64,000 bases of DNA from Siphonodentalium dalli (GCA_032622095.1 CP136062.1:16395710-16459709), one strand, 5' to 3'. Counted from the first letter of the stretch, positions 48,678-59,520 are shown. A program made the numbers and translations. The notes: generated from the letters alone by a model not told the origin.

Positions 48678-48728
48678 CCAATGCATTCTCATAGGTCGCC
48701 TCGCATATATAAGTGAATGCATTGACCT
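48678..48728. repeat. Truncated 68 bp hairpin
   Basis: GTGCCAATGCATTCTC joins directly to ATAGGTCGCCTCGCATATA, so one half-arm has been deleted. The preceding CATGACTGGAGCTTCCTG resembles the intron sequence just after the EGF exon at 62209 (CATGACTGAATTAAGCTTCC). Confidence 0.88.
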
Positions 48729-48807
48729 AACAAATTTGATATTATTTTTTATAATTGTTAAAATAATAAAAGAAAAAATAAACAAAAATGATAAAAAAAA
48801 TTGGTAA

Positions 48808-48905
48808 AGAATCAGGGGGGGGGTCATTCACTTTTTTTCCATACAGTAGGCCGGGGTGGGTGGGTGGTTCAGCCGCGAAAAAAGTTACTTTTTTCCAAGT
48901 GGTCA
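48808..48905. mobile_element. Fragment of the G-rich element
   Basis: A G-run, CCGGGGTGGGTGGGTGG and CCGCGAAAAAAGTT match one end of the elements at 6.5 and 22 kb. Confidence 0.6.
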
Positions 48906-49160
48906 CAGTTTTTTTCTCATACAACATTTCTGCAATATAATTGCCTCAAAGTGTTCAGCATCATTGTTACGCCACAAAGTGGTGTAAGCTGTATTACAGT
49001 TTTTCATGTTCGAGCGGACGATCGATAATCCACTGGGCGAATGTATTATGGTTAGGTATTTCGTACTTGAGTATAAACCGTACCGATAGAGTGACGATAG
49101 TCCAACAAAGATTAGCACATGTGTTTACGTCACCGGTGTAATTGTGGGGACATGTTTCTA
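48906..49160. other. Stretch with no recognised feature
   Basis: Spacer without arrays, exons or element ends that I can support. Confidence 0.35.
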
Positions 49161-49965
49161 TGATGAAGGTTCGCTATCCCGAAGGTCCACTATTCCGAAG
49201 GTTCTCTATTCTGAATACTTGCTATTTCGAAGGTTCACTATTCCGAAGGTTCGCTATTCCGAAGGTTCTCCATTCCGAAGGTTTTTGTTATTTTTAGGTT
49301 AATTCTATATTCTAAAGTATTGAGAGGGTTCAATATCACGAAGATTCTTTTTATGGAGTGTGCGCTCACATCCGAACTGATCCTGTGCGCATACCGATAC
49401 AGATACAGGAGGAAATAACTTAGAACATTGAATGTGAATTTGTTTTGTTTTCGCGGGTTTTCTTGAGATTTAATTTGATTACGTGGGCCCACACCTTTGA
49501 ATGCTTGGCATACAATATGAATGTTGTGGTATATATGGACCCTCCTGCATTGGGACATGACACAGGTACAGTTGACTTAAGTGCTGTTCTGTGCGGGGTC
49601 CAATTTGGGGTTCAATATTTTAAGGGCCAAATTTAGAATTTTATGGCCCATACCTTTGAACTCTGGACATATAATATGAATATTGGGGGGCATGTCTCTA
49701 TTCCGAAGGTTTACTATCCCGAAGGTACACTATTCCGAAAATTCTCTGAATGTTCGCTATTCCGAAGGTTCACCAATCCGAAGGTTCGTTATTCCGTAGG
49801 TTCTCTATTCCGAAGGTTTTTGTTATTTTAAGGTTAATTCTATATTCTAAAGTATTGAGAGGGTTCATTATCACGAAGATTCTTTTTATGAAGGAAATAA
49901 CTTAAAACATTAAATGTGATTTTGTTTTGTTTTCGCGGGTTTTCTTGAGTTTAATGTCATTACGT
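49161..49965. repeat. Direct duplication with CTATTCCGAAGGTT minirepeats
   Basis: Two copies (about 49161-49530 and 49690-49965) share a cluster of CTATTCCGAAGGTTC units, then TTAGGTTAATTCTATATTCT-like sequence, GTATTGAGAGGGTTCA and TTTCGCGGGTTTTCTTGAG. The CCGAAGG core resembles the CTTCGGAG motif of the foldback arms, but a relationship is not shown. Confidence 0.85.
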
Positions 49966-50213
49966 ATGACCTTATTTCTCATTACATATTCACGCCAAGC
50001 AGCCCACACAATTGCTATGTTTCCATGCGATTTAATGTCATTACGTGTGACCTAATATCTCAATAATCTGAGGCAAGAGTACGCCTGCTAAAGGCGAATT
50101 ATAACAGTGGGGCTATAACGCTCAATGAATACTGGAGGCTATAACAAACTGCGCAGCAGAATACCACTGAATAGACGAGTATGAGATGAGCCTAACTGCA
50201 ATTGTGACTTTGT
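49966..50213. other. Stretch with one short direct repeat
   Basis: AATGTCATTACGT recurs (about 49951 and 50033). Nothing else is visible. Confidence 0.35.
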
Positions 50214-50345
50214 TTAAAGGCCCACTTAATTTTCGAGTCATTGATTTTTGTTATAGTATATACGGTTTTAATAACAATTTATGCCATAAAATTTGAATAA
50301 AATACTATAAATCATCACCATTTGAAACGCAGAATACTTCTATCT
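50214..50345 (+). mobile_element. Left half of an AGGCCCACTTAA-family element
   Basis: TTAA then AGGCCCACTTAATTTTCGAG begins a stretch matching 55660-55790 (GGTTTTAATAACAAT, ATGCCATAAAAT, ATCATCACCATTTG). The right half is missing; the sequence passes into the next repeat. Confidence 0.8.
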
Positions 50346-50444
50346 CCTAGTTTGAAACACCTTTTAAAAAACCGCGACAAATCGTGCGTCGTATATCTAG
50401 CAATTAGCAACTAAAATGTCCTCTTCGGCTTTCCATAGACCTTT

Positions 50445-50924
50445 AAAACTGTCAATGCAGGGTCAATTTGGGTAAAACGGACGAATTTCGGCGAAATTTG
50501 ATACCTAGGGATACTTTTGTCCGGGGAGTGTTTTGAACGGGTAAAATCGTGACCCCGGCGTGACCTTGGCCTTCAATGTGGTCAATCAAAGGTCAAATCG
50601 GGTAAAACGGATGGATTTCGACGAAATTTGATACCTATGGGTACTTTTGTCGGGGGAGTGTTTTGGACGGGTCAAATCATGCCTCCGACCTTACCTTAAC
50701 CTTCAAAATTGTTAATTAAAGGTAAAATGGGGTAAAACGGACGGATTTCGACGAAACTTGATACCTAGGGGTATTTTTATCCGGGGTGGGGGTGTTTTGG
50801 ACGGGTCAAATCAAGACCCTGACCTGACCTTGACTTTCGAAATAGTCAATTCAAGGTCAAATCGCGCCTTTCTCCGGAAATCAGATGGGAAACAGCCCGG
50901 ACGAAGTCGGGCCCATCAGCTTGT
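50445..50924 (+). mobile_element. Helentron-like 3' part with 120-130 bp internal repeats
   Basis: Three tandem imperfect units share GTAAAACGGA, TTTCGACGAAA, TTGATACCTA and GTGTTTTGGACGGGT. They are followed by a 3' hairpin GCCCGGAC-GAA-GTCGGGC (50894-50911), then CATCAGCTTGT. Hairpin and tail resemble, in reverse complement, the ACTAGCCGATGAGCCCGAC ends at 57 kb and the 3' end at 32887-32906. The 5' end was not found. Confidence 0.6.
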
Positions 50925-52440
50925 GTAATAAAGAAGACAGTTTGAAGAATGTAATGTATAACACGAGAAACGGGAAAACTTGAAATATGGAAGTATGCAA
51001 ATTTCCCACATAAAATTTGAAAGCTAGTTTATAGTATAATTATATTATAATTTATATTTATGGCTAATAATATGATCTTGGTGGCGTTACCATTTCTGAC
51101 TAGGGTTTTCTTGTTATAGTATGTATGACACTTAGGTCAGGGCTTAAGGGGGTAGTTAGTGTGGATATAGGCATAATGCTTCTTAGAAATCCTGGTTACA
51201 AACCAACATTCACAATTTCGTCTTTTGCATCAGATCACATTGCCAAGTACCAACGCCACTGGTTCAAGATGAAAATGGACAATTATGACACCCATGATTA
51301 AAGTAAATAAAAATGAATAAAGCTATTTATTTATATCATTAATGTTTACTCATTGGACCTGATCAGACAGCATAAGAGGCAAACATGGAAATCTCATCAT
51401 GCTAGGAAGTATTGAATGCAATTTAAAGCCACATCCAGATTTTTGTTTGATTTTTTAGTTTAATTTATTTAATTTTTTTTGGACACAATTTCACATCAAA
51501 GCCATATGAATGCTGATCAATCTGTTAAACGCCATGTTGTCAGATGGTATACTATCGTGTGGGTCCATTACTATTTAGCATAAATGTTTTGCCTAAATTT
51601 TTATTTTATATTTTCGATACAGTTGTATTTGAAGTGATTACAGACAAGCATTGGAAATATGGTAAAATGTTCATATAACTGGTTTACAAGTCACGAGTCA
51701 ATTGATAAACACAAACAAACAGGATAACAATGGGTGCTGAAGGTTTATACGATTCTTATCTGTTCTCAGACTTTATAACTGAAACAAATACCGAGCCTAT
51801 ATAAATGTTGTGAGACTACAGATATTTTAGGTAAAACGTGGGTGGGTACCCTGCATGAATTTGGAAAAAAAAACTTCCGTCAAATAAGGCAGGCTTTCCA
51901 CTAGGTTTTGGGGAACGGGTCCTGTATCTGCCGAGGGGAAATGCAGTCAATGTTTTCAATGTCGTGGAAACACTAGAGGACCTACTTTTGTTTTATCGGC
52001 CAATAGAAGAAACAGAGAGTAGATTCGCTGATCGTTTTGCATCCATTTTCTACCTAAGTTACTATGCTATCAACCGCAATAACTTTAAAACATAGAAACG
52101 TTATTAGATAAAAAATTATTGCTGTATACGGAAACACGCCCGTTGAAGTTAAACGGCCACTATTCAAGACTAGGCAGAAAGTTCGGATGCATATTGTACC
52201 GGAATATAACGTGATTAAATTACCGGCGGTCATTTTTTATAACCTAACCACAGCAATGTAACTAGCGGACTCCAAAGCATGTGTTCTATCGATGTCGGTT
52301 TGATCACTTCCTCAGTTCGTGTTAGATCGGTCCGAGTGTATTCTCGCTAGAAATCAAATAAGTTGTCAACTATTTAAATTTCTTAGTACTGTGCCAACGA
52401 AATTTAGAAGTAAACATCTTTATACCTGTAGACATTATCA
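50925..52440. other. Longest stretch without recognised features
   Basis: Mostly AT-rich, unique-looking intron-like DNA. The phrase GGGTGGGTACCC with GCATGAA (51841) recurs at 52573. No exon with splice sites, and no array. Confidence 0.5.
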
Positions 52441-52700
52441 TATGGAATATGTCCTGTGGTATGACAGAAGGGGGAAAATTGGCTGGGGGAATGGGGCACA
52501 AAAAGGGATCCCCTGCCGCTATAGAGGAAACCCTGAATAAGGGGTGATTTGGCTGGATTTGGAGGTGAAAAGGGGGTGGGTACCCCGCATGAAATTGGAA
52601 AAAAAATCCTTCAAATAGGGGGGGTGGTGGGTACCCAAGAGGCGGAAAAAAATATTTCAGCCTACTGTCATGGCACGTTTTTCCGACCCACCCCTGAAAG
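52441..52700. repeat. G-rich low-complexity repeat block
   Basis: GGGGAAAATTGGCTGGGGGA, GGGTGGGTACCC and G-runs with GGCACGTTTTTCCGACCCAC suggest a divergent relative of the G-rich elements. Short frames here (52319-52731) are low-complexity. Confidence 0.5.
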
Positions 52701-52982
52701 AATGTTAAAAATAATGATAAAAATTGTGTAAGAAAAAATAATGAAGAATGTAAAAAAAATGATAAAAAATTATAAAATTGTTAAAGAATGTAATAAAATA
52801 TTTTATCACATAATTTGGCCATAAAAGCAGTTTCATAATTATCGGTAATAGACACGTTTAATATCAGCGCGTGCGATGACGTCACGGCGTTCTTCAGATA
52901 ACTTGCGATCGCCGTAGTTTATGATTGTTGTTTTCGATGAATATTTCGCGTTGCTTCGGGTTTATTTAATCATGTGATAAAA

Positions 52983-53130
52983 GGTATCTCACACTCGTCC
53001 TATTTTATACGTAATTTATCAAACTCGTCCTCTAAATTCTATTTGAGCCTCGGTAAACCTCGGCTCAAATCGAATTTAGTGAACTCGGTTGATAAATTCC
53101 GTATAAAATAGGAACTCATGTGAGATCCTC
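52983..53130. repeat. Imperfect palindrome of about 148 bp
   Basis: GTATCTCACACTCGTCCTAT with TTATACG at the left mirrors TATAAAATAGG and CATGTGAGAT at the right. The centre is GAGCCTCGGTAAACCTCGGC. Probably a MITE. Confidence 0.82.
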
Positions 53131-53237
53131 TATATAAAAATAATAACAATGATAATAATATTGTTAAAGATATAAGAAAAAATGATAATAAAAAAATGAT
53201 AAATAATGATAAAAAATGATAAAAAAAATAATGGTTA

Positions 53238-53308
53238 GGCCAATGCATTCTCTTATATATGCGAGGCGACCTATGATCGACTCGCATATATAAGAGAATG
53301 CATTGGCA
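53238..53308. repeat. 68 bp hairpin repeat
   Basis: A full copy of the GCCAATGCATTCTC hairpin, 101 bp upstream of the EGF exon acceptor. Confidence 0.93.
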
Positions 53309-53336
53309 CAGGGTCCTTAATGTTGCGCCAGCGCAG

Positions 53337-53360
53337 TTCCCGTCATGAATGGGTTATAAG
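53337..53360. repeat. TTAA-element-like end upstream of the EGF exon
   Basis: CCCGTCATGAATGGGTTA matches the same position upstream of the broken exon (43943-43961). Read inversely (TAACCCATTCATGACGGG) it resembles a piggyBac-type terminus and the 70-bp satellite. Confidence 0.55.
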
Positions 53361-53409
53361 TAATACTATTTTTTTGAATTATTATAGGTATTTTTTATTA
53401 TTATTATAG

Positions 53410-53514
53410 GTATCGATGAATGCTTGCTCGATCCCTGTGTGAACGGAACATGCATCAACTTGGATGACGGTTTCAACTGTACATGCGGCGAAAACGAGAC
53501 GAACTGCGTGACAA
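53410..53514 (+). CDS. EGF-like (calcium-binding) domain exon
   Basis: A 105-bp exon, phase 1 at both ends, between TTATTATAG and the strong donor A|GTAAGTAG. It encodes IDECLLDPCVNGTCINLDDG then FNCTCGENETNCVT. The six cysteines follow the EGF pattern (C-x4-C-x4-C-x8-C-x-C-x6-C). IDEC is the calcium-binding start, and C-x-N-x4-F-x-C is the hydroxylation consensus of calcium-binding EGF domains. The last loop is short (six residues against the usual eight or more). The module would fold in the secretory pathway as part of an extracellular protein such as a fibrillin/Notch-type or adhesion molecule; which one cannot be said from single domains. Symmetric phase allows it to be skipped or duplicated without frameshift. 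Confidence 0.9.
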
Positions 53515-53868
53515 GTAAGTAGCAGCCAGGGTCGTGACGATGTACAGGGGTTGGGGTGTACTCAGGACCTATATATATATACCCAATATGTAAGAATGTG
53601 GAAATCATCTCGTATACTACCGAGAATAGAAACACGTTGATTATACCATTTAAAAAAATATATATGTAACGGTTGCGTTTGAAATATGTTCGATGTGCCC
53701 TTCACTAACTCGCGGCCATATTGGATCCACCAGGTCCGGTTCCGTGGTTTCATATATTCATCCAGCTCCGATTCCGTCTAAGTAAAATCACGGAACTGGA
53801 CCTGGTGGATCGAGGTTAGTGACAGAGCTTATAGTAAATATCCTCAGCTCGGGATAAAGGATACCCGC
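53515..53868. other. Intron sequence with a short palindrome
   Basis: GATCCACCAGGTCCGGTTCCGTG (split across 53724-53746) is mirrored by CACGGAACTGGACCTGG near 53793-53812, a small TIR pair. Nothing coding is seen; a minus-strand frame over this part has no domain. Confidence 0.45.
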
Positions 53869-53930
53869 AATAAACAAACCGGCAATGTGAGTCAGTTCAT
53901 AAACAAACCGGCAATGTGAGTCAGTTCATT
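53869..53930. repeat. 30 bp tandem duplication
   Basis: Two copies of ATAAACAAACCGGCAATGTG plus AGTCAGTTC. Confidence 0.92.
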
Positions 53931-54340
53931 ACTTTATTACACGCATGTTCCCAGAAGTACAGTGTTATTGCTGTTCCATATTTAATACGTATGGAACGTA
54001 CGTTCCATACGCATTTCGTTGACGTAAAATGACGTACACAACGTTCTCCTCAACCATGAAACCGGAACTATAAAATAAAAGCATCATCACACATGACAAA
54101 ACACGCCCTTTATGTGCCTAAATAAACCTTCTAAGTCTGTATTGTTAATGCACGGATTCTAGGACGCGAAGAGTGTAATAAACACAGAACGACACGATGT
54201 GTAAATGGGTTGTCGATACGGAACTCGTGCTGTCGTCGCGGAAGGAGAGAACTCGAGGAGCAAGCACCTCTCGTTCTATCCTTCCGCGACAGCACTCGTG
54301 CCGTATCGACAACCCATTTACACATCGTGTCGTTCTGTGT
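53929..54340. mobile_element. Palindromic element, copy 1 (CGACACGATG family)
   Basis: It shares GTTCCCAGAAGTACAGTG, GACGTAAAATGACGTAC, GCACGGATTCTAGGACGCGA and a 145-bp palindrome with 60385-60775. The palindrome (54187-54337) runs from CAGAACGACACGATG through GTCGCGGAAGG to its mirror. Short frames on both strands (60-84 codons, starting MCKWVVDT) exist only because the arms mirror each other. Confidence 0.87.
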
Positions 54341-54344
54341 GTGT

Positions 54345-54790
54345 ATTTAATGGTACTCAATCCGATTCGATGGTCCCCATATAATCAGATTCCAACATCA
54401 ACAACATGTTTTAAATGCCGCTTCAGTTATCAGCCTCGAGTAATTGCCTAAAATAATGCTAACCACAGTCAACTATAGTATAAAATTGCCCAAAACCTGT
54501 TATTTGTCAACATTTTATTCAACGAATTTTTTCCGGATTGTCAAATATCTGACACAAAAAAGCCACTTGATTTTAGAGTTATCCATCTTCATCCGCAATT
54601 TGGTCTCCCGTCGACTGTTTACATAAAATTATCAGTGGTGAAAAATAATAGATTTGAAACATAGATATCTGATCACTCTGAGCTTTGATGGGTTGGTTCC
54701 TAGACTCGAATCAAATATTTTTTACCCCAGAAGCCAAGGAAATAGTAATTTGCGAGCATATATTCGGATTGTGCATCTCTGATTCGTGTA
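54345..54790. mobile_element. Decayed MITE of the CCCCTAAATTA family
   Basis: TAATGGTACTCAATCCGATT at the left matches the foldback inner arm at 32959, and TCTGATCACTCTGAGC with TTTTACCCC at 54670-54725 matches 33265-33330. The two arms here have diverged. Confidence 0.65.
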
Positions 54791-54884
54791 TAAGAATTAA
54801 ATGTTATGTGATGCCTATGTGCATATATTAATAAACTTGATGAAAAACTACTTTGAGCAAACAGTATTCTCTATTCTCCTCAAA

Positions 54885-55663
54885 CGTCCCCAGCGGAATG
54901 AGCTGCGTCACGTTAAAGCGCCCCCAGCGGAATGATCTGCGTCACGTTAAAGCGCCCCGAGCGGAATTATCTGCGTCACGTTAAAGCGCCCCGAGCGGAA
55001 TGATCTGCGTCACGTTATAGTGCCCCGAGCGGAATGACCTGCGTCACGTTAAAGCGCCCCCAGCGGAATTATCTGCGTCACGTTAAAACGCCCCGAGCGT
55101 AATGACCTGCGTCACGTTAAAGCGCCCCGAGCGGAATGATCTGCGTCACGTTAAAGCGCCCGAGCGGAATGATCTGCGTCACGTTAAAGTGCCCCGAGCG
55201 GAATGACCTGCGTCACGTTAAAGCGCCCCGAGCGGAATGACCTGCGTCACGTTAAAGCGCCCCCAGCGGAATGAGCTGCGTCACGTTAAAGCGCCCCGAG
55301 CGGAATGATCTGCGTCACGTTAAAGCGCCCCGAGCGGAATGACCTGCGTCACGTTAAAGCGCCCCCAGCGGAATGAGCTGCGTCACGTTAAAGCGCCCCC
55401 AGCGGAATTATCTGCGTCACGTTAAAGCTCCCCGAGCGGAATGATCTGCGTCACGTTAAAGCGCCCCGAGCGGAATTATCTGCGTCACGCTAAAGCGCCC
55501 CGATCGGAATGATCTGCGTCACGCTAAAGCGCCCCCATCGGAATGAGCTGCGTCACGTTAAAGCGCCCCCAGCGGAATTATCTGCGTCACGTTAAAGCGC
55601 CCCGAGCGGAATTATCTGCGTCACGTTAAAGCGCCCCGAGCGGAATTATCTGCGTCACGTTAA
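54885..55663. repeat. 34 bp satellite with a TGCGTCACGTTA core
   Basis: About 23 units of GCGGAATGATCTGCGTCACG plus TTAAAGCGCCCCGA. Variable positions are GATC/GAGC/GACC/TATC and CCCCGA/CCCCCA. TGCGTCA is a CRE/AP-1-like half motif. The array ends exactly at the TTAA target of the next element. Confidence 0.96.
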
Positions 55664-56136
55664 AGGCCTATTTAATTTTCTAGTTACAGATTATTTTTAT
55701 AGTGTCTTGCTATTCGGTTTTAATAACAATCCATGCCATAAAATATGATTAAAATACTATAATTCATCACCATTTGGACCTGTGACTCATAAGGTGCCAA
55801 AAAAGTGATAGAAAATAGCTGAAATCATAAAATCATTTTCCCCGTTATGGTTCCAAGAATGCAACATAATTCAAACTATAGTTTATTTCACTGGCAGGGG
55901 AACAACTCAAAATATCTAAACATATAGAGTTATTCCCCTTCATTTGTAAATAATAGACTTTGTGCAGAAACTTTTGCACAGAACAGACGTCGGTATCTCA
56001 ACAAAAACATAATGTTTACAGTTTATTACATCGAATAAGTTGAAAATACAATGCATTGGAGCTTCCTCTTTCAAATGTATATAATATGACATGTTTTATA
56101 TTATGTGATCTGGGGGTTCGAAACTTAAGTGGGCCT
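55664..56136. mobile_element. Complete AGGCCCACTTAA-family element
   Basis: TTAA at 55660-55663 and 56137-56140 flank AGGCCTATTTAATTTTC and GAAACTTAAGTGGGCCT. No coding capacity. TTAA duplication points to a piggyBac-type transposase, though the ends start AGG rather than CCC. Confidence 0.85.
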
Positions 56137-56285
56137 TTAAGCCGTCTATATTATATACCCATGATTGTAATTATAGACTTGGTTTTGCGAATGACCAACT
56201 CAGAATTCCGTTAAAATAACAATAACAACCAGCACCTAATCAACGAACAGGCGCTTAAGAAAGTCAAGTGTAAACGATCAGAGAC
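56137..56285. other. Short unassigned spacer
   Basis: Nothing supported. Confidence 0.3.
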
Positions 56286-57060
56286 GTGGCGACAGGGGGG
56301 GGTTTGGGGTGTCTCACCCCCCCCCCCCCAACTTTGGTCAAAATTTTCAACAGTTGGAAATTTCATACCTGACACAACATTAGTTGGAAATTTCACACCA
56401 ACAATAGGTTGAAAATGTTCTTGTAGTTTGATTTTCAAACAATTTATTGGGGGGAATTTATTGTTTTTGGACCAATATTTGCATATTTTCCTTCTTTTGG
56501 TAAAATTTTGGAGTGAAATGGCCATCAGTTAGAAATTTTCCAACCTTAGGGGGTGTCAGGTCAGTGGTCAGGTTGGAAATTTCCAACACTTGGAAAGCTT
56601 GTGTCCTGGTCCCTCCCACGTGGCCAGTCAAAAACTTCTAGTTAATTTAAGAAAACAATATTGTCCTACATTTGGTACAAAATTGTCACTGGAATTGTCA
56701 TCAGTTTGAAATTTTCCAACCTAAGTGGGGATGTCAGGTTTGAAATTTCCAACTCTATGAATGCTTGAGGCTCGTCTAGATGCTAGGATTTTGCGATTTT
56801 CTTGTTCAGATTTCAAAATGTTCGCACACCGGGCCGAACCATGGTCGGCCTGGTGTGTCCTTGTCCCTCCCCGTGGCCAATAAAAAAATGCTAATGAAAA
56901 CAATATTTACTACATTTGGTTAAAATTGTTGACTGAAATGGTCATCAGTTGGAAAATTTCCAAACTAAGGGAATATTTTCTGTGTGTCCTGGTCTATTGC
57001 CCATAGTCGTGTCCATTTGTCTGGAGTTAGACCACTAGATGTTAGGATTTGTGCAATGTT
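56286..57060. repeat. Degenerate direct repeats (CATCAGTT-GAAATTTTCC)
   Basis: Phrases such as CATCAGTTGGAAAATTTCC with AAC-TAAGGG recur near 56523, 56699 and 56942, and GTTGGAAATTTC-like motifs recur between 56340 and 56410. A poly-C tract (56318-56331) interrupts the block. Looks like an aged tandem duplication of about 180-240 bp. Confidence 0.6.
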
Positions 57061-57080
57061 CAGGTTCAAAATATATAAAT

Positions 57081-57530
57081 ACTAGCCGATGAGCCCGACG
57101 TTGTCCGGGCTATTCAAAAACCAAATTTCAAGTCGATAGCTCCACCCGTTTCAAAGATCTGGTCTGCGCATGCGCGAAGCTGGCGTCGCACGGGCTCGGT
57201 GACCCGATAAAATTCGTATCCGGGGAAAGATACATTCACATACCAAATTTCAAGTCGATAGCTCCACCCGTTTCCGAGATCTCGTCTTCGCATGCGCGAA
57301 GCTGGCGTCGCACGGGCTCGGCGACCCGATAAAATTCGTATCGAGGCAAGATACATTCACATACCAAATTTCAAGTCGATAGCTCCACCCGTTTCCGAGA
57401 TCTCGTCTGCGCATGCGCTGCACGGGCGTCGCACGGGCTCGCCAATACGACAAAGACCACCGCCTGGTCAAACTACACACACGTACCAAGTTTCGTCCCG
57501 ATCGGTAGAGAATCGTAGATTTGTATTAAT

Positions 57531-57572
<42 letters not shown>

Positions 57573-59018
57573 GGTCTTCAAAATATATATGAGACTAGCC
57601 GATGAGCCCGACGTTGTCCGGGCTATTCAAAAACCAAATTTCAAGTCGATAGCTCCACCCGTTTCCGAGATCTGGTCTGCGCATGCGCGAAGCTGGCGTC
57701 GCACGGGCTCGGCGACCCGATAAAATTCGTATCCGGGGCAAGATACATTCACATATCAAATTTCAAGTCGATAGCTCCACCCGTTTCCGAGATCTCGTCT
57801 GCGCATGCTCGAAGCGGGCGCCGCACGGGCTCGCCAATACGACAACGTCGACCGCCTGGTCAAACTACACACACGTACCAAGTTTCGTCCCGATCGGTCG
57901 AGAATGGTAGATTTGTATAAATGACAGACAAACAAACAAACATACAGACAAATAAACAGAGGTCTTCAAAATATATAAGAGACTAGCCGATGAGCCCGAC
58001 GTTGTCCGGGCTATTCAAAAACCAAATTTCAAGTCGATAGCTCCACCCGTTGTCCGGGCTATTCAAAAACCAAATTTCAAGTCGATAGCTCCACCCGTTT
58101 CCGTGATCTGGTATGCGCATGCGCGAAGCTGCGTCGCACGGTCTCGGCGACCCGATCAAATTCGTATCCGGGACAAGATACATTCACATAGCAAATTTCA
58201 AGTCGATAGCTCCACCGTTTCCGAGATCTCGCCTGCGCATGCGCTGCACGGGCGTCGCACGGGCTCGCCAATACGACAACGACGACCGCCTGGTCAAACT
58301 AAACACACGTACCAAGTTTCGTCCCGATCGGTCGAGAATCGTAGATTTGTATAAATGACAGACAGACAGACAGACAGAGGTCTTCAAAATATATTATAGA
58401 CTAGCCGATGAGCCCGACGTTGTCCGGCTATTCAAAAACAAAATTTCAAGTCGATAGCTCTACCCGTTTCCGAGATCTGGTATGCGCATGCGCGAAGCTG
58501 GCGTCGCACGGGCTCGGCGACCCGATAAAATTCGTATCCGGGGCAAGATACATTCACATACCAAATTTCAAGTCGATAGCTCCACCGTTTCCGAGATCTC
58601 GTCTGCGCATGCGCGAAGATGGCGTCGCACGGGCTCGGCGACCCGATAAAATTCGTATCCGGGGCAAGATACATTCACATAGCAAATTTCAAGTCGATAG
58701 CTCCACCCGTTTCCGAGATCTCGTGTGCGCATGCGCTTAACGGGCGTCGCACGGGCTCGCCAATACGACAACGACGACCGCCTGGTCAAACTACACACAC
58801 GTACTAAATTTCAAGTCGATAGCTCGACCCGTTTCCGAGATCTCGTCTGCGCATGTGCTGCGCGGGCGTCGCACGGGCTCGCCAATACGACGTTGACGAC
58901 CGCCTGGTCAAACTACACACACGTACCAAGTTTCGTCCCGATCGGTCGAGAATCGTATATTTGTATCAATGACATACATACAGACAGACAGACAGAGGTC
59001 TTCAAAATATATATGAGA
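57081..59018 (-). mobile_element. Head-to-tail series of four Helentron-like (HINE/DINE-type) units
   Basis: Four units start at 57081, 57594, 57982 and 58400. On the plus strand each opens ACTAGCCGATGAGCCCGACG (a hairpin with TTGTCCGGGCT), carries one to several internal repeats of about 118 bp (CAAATTTCAAGTCGATAGCT, GCGCATGCGC, CACGGGCTCG, ATTCGTATCCGGGGCAAGAT), then CGTACCAAGTTTCGTCCCGA, a GACA microsatellite and CTTCAAAATATATA. Read on the minus strand this is 5' end, GTCT microsatellite, repeats, 3' hairpin: the order of DINE/HINE elements. Open frames up to 143 codons on both strands are artefacts of the near-stop-free repeats. Confidence 0.75.
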
Positions 59019-59520
59019 TTATCATACCGGGTAGATAGAACCATGGTTTATAAATAGGCTATTAGGCATGTGAACACTTAGGTGCAAGGAGGGAATGAAA
59101 TTATGCGAAACCTTTGGTCTGATTCAAGGGGTGTTTTGGTTTGATTCAGGGGGGGGGGTGCAAATGGAATTATGCAAAACCTTGTCTCTGGTCTGATTCA
59201 AGGGGGGTGCGGTTGGAATTATCAAGGTGGACACCCCTCCACGGAGACCCTCTAGCCACGTCCCTGTAAACGATGCACGAAATTGTATTGCTTGTGTCAG
59301 AGCCCGGCAAAATAAAATCCACGTTGAAGTGTGCATATAAAATGAATGTCGAATGGGGTGTCATGTGTATTTTCAATAGCATCTAAGACACTCTGTGATC
59401 AGCTGTGCATATCAATTTTACACATAAGCAAACACTTTTACAAAAAAAATGCAAAATGACATAAGGAATCCGATTGTTTTGTTTTGTGTGTGTTAAAAGT
59501 GATATGAAAATGGAATATTT
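59019..59520. other. Stretch with short G-rich repeats
   Basis: GGTCTGATTCAAGGGG recurs (59116 and 59190, plus a variant at 59138). No exon or element end. Confidence 0.45.

Noticed and set aside
54131-54360. Mirrored frames starting MCKWVVDT and similar
   Set aside because: Both arise from the two arms of a perfect palindrome and contain no recognisable domain.
57114-59057. Open frames up to 143 codons in the 57-59 kb repeats
   Set aside because: They cover non-coding Helentron-like modules and cross unit junctions; the apparent conservation is at DNA level on both strands.
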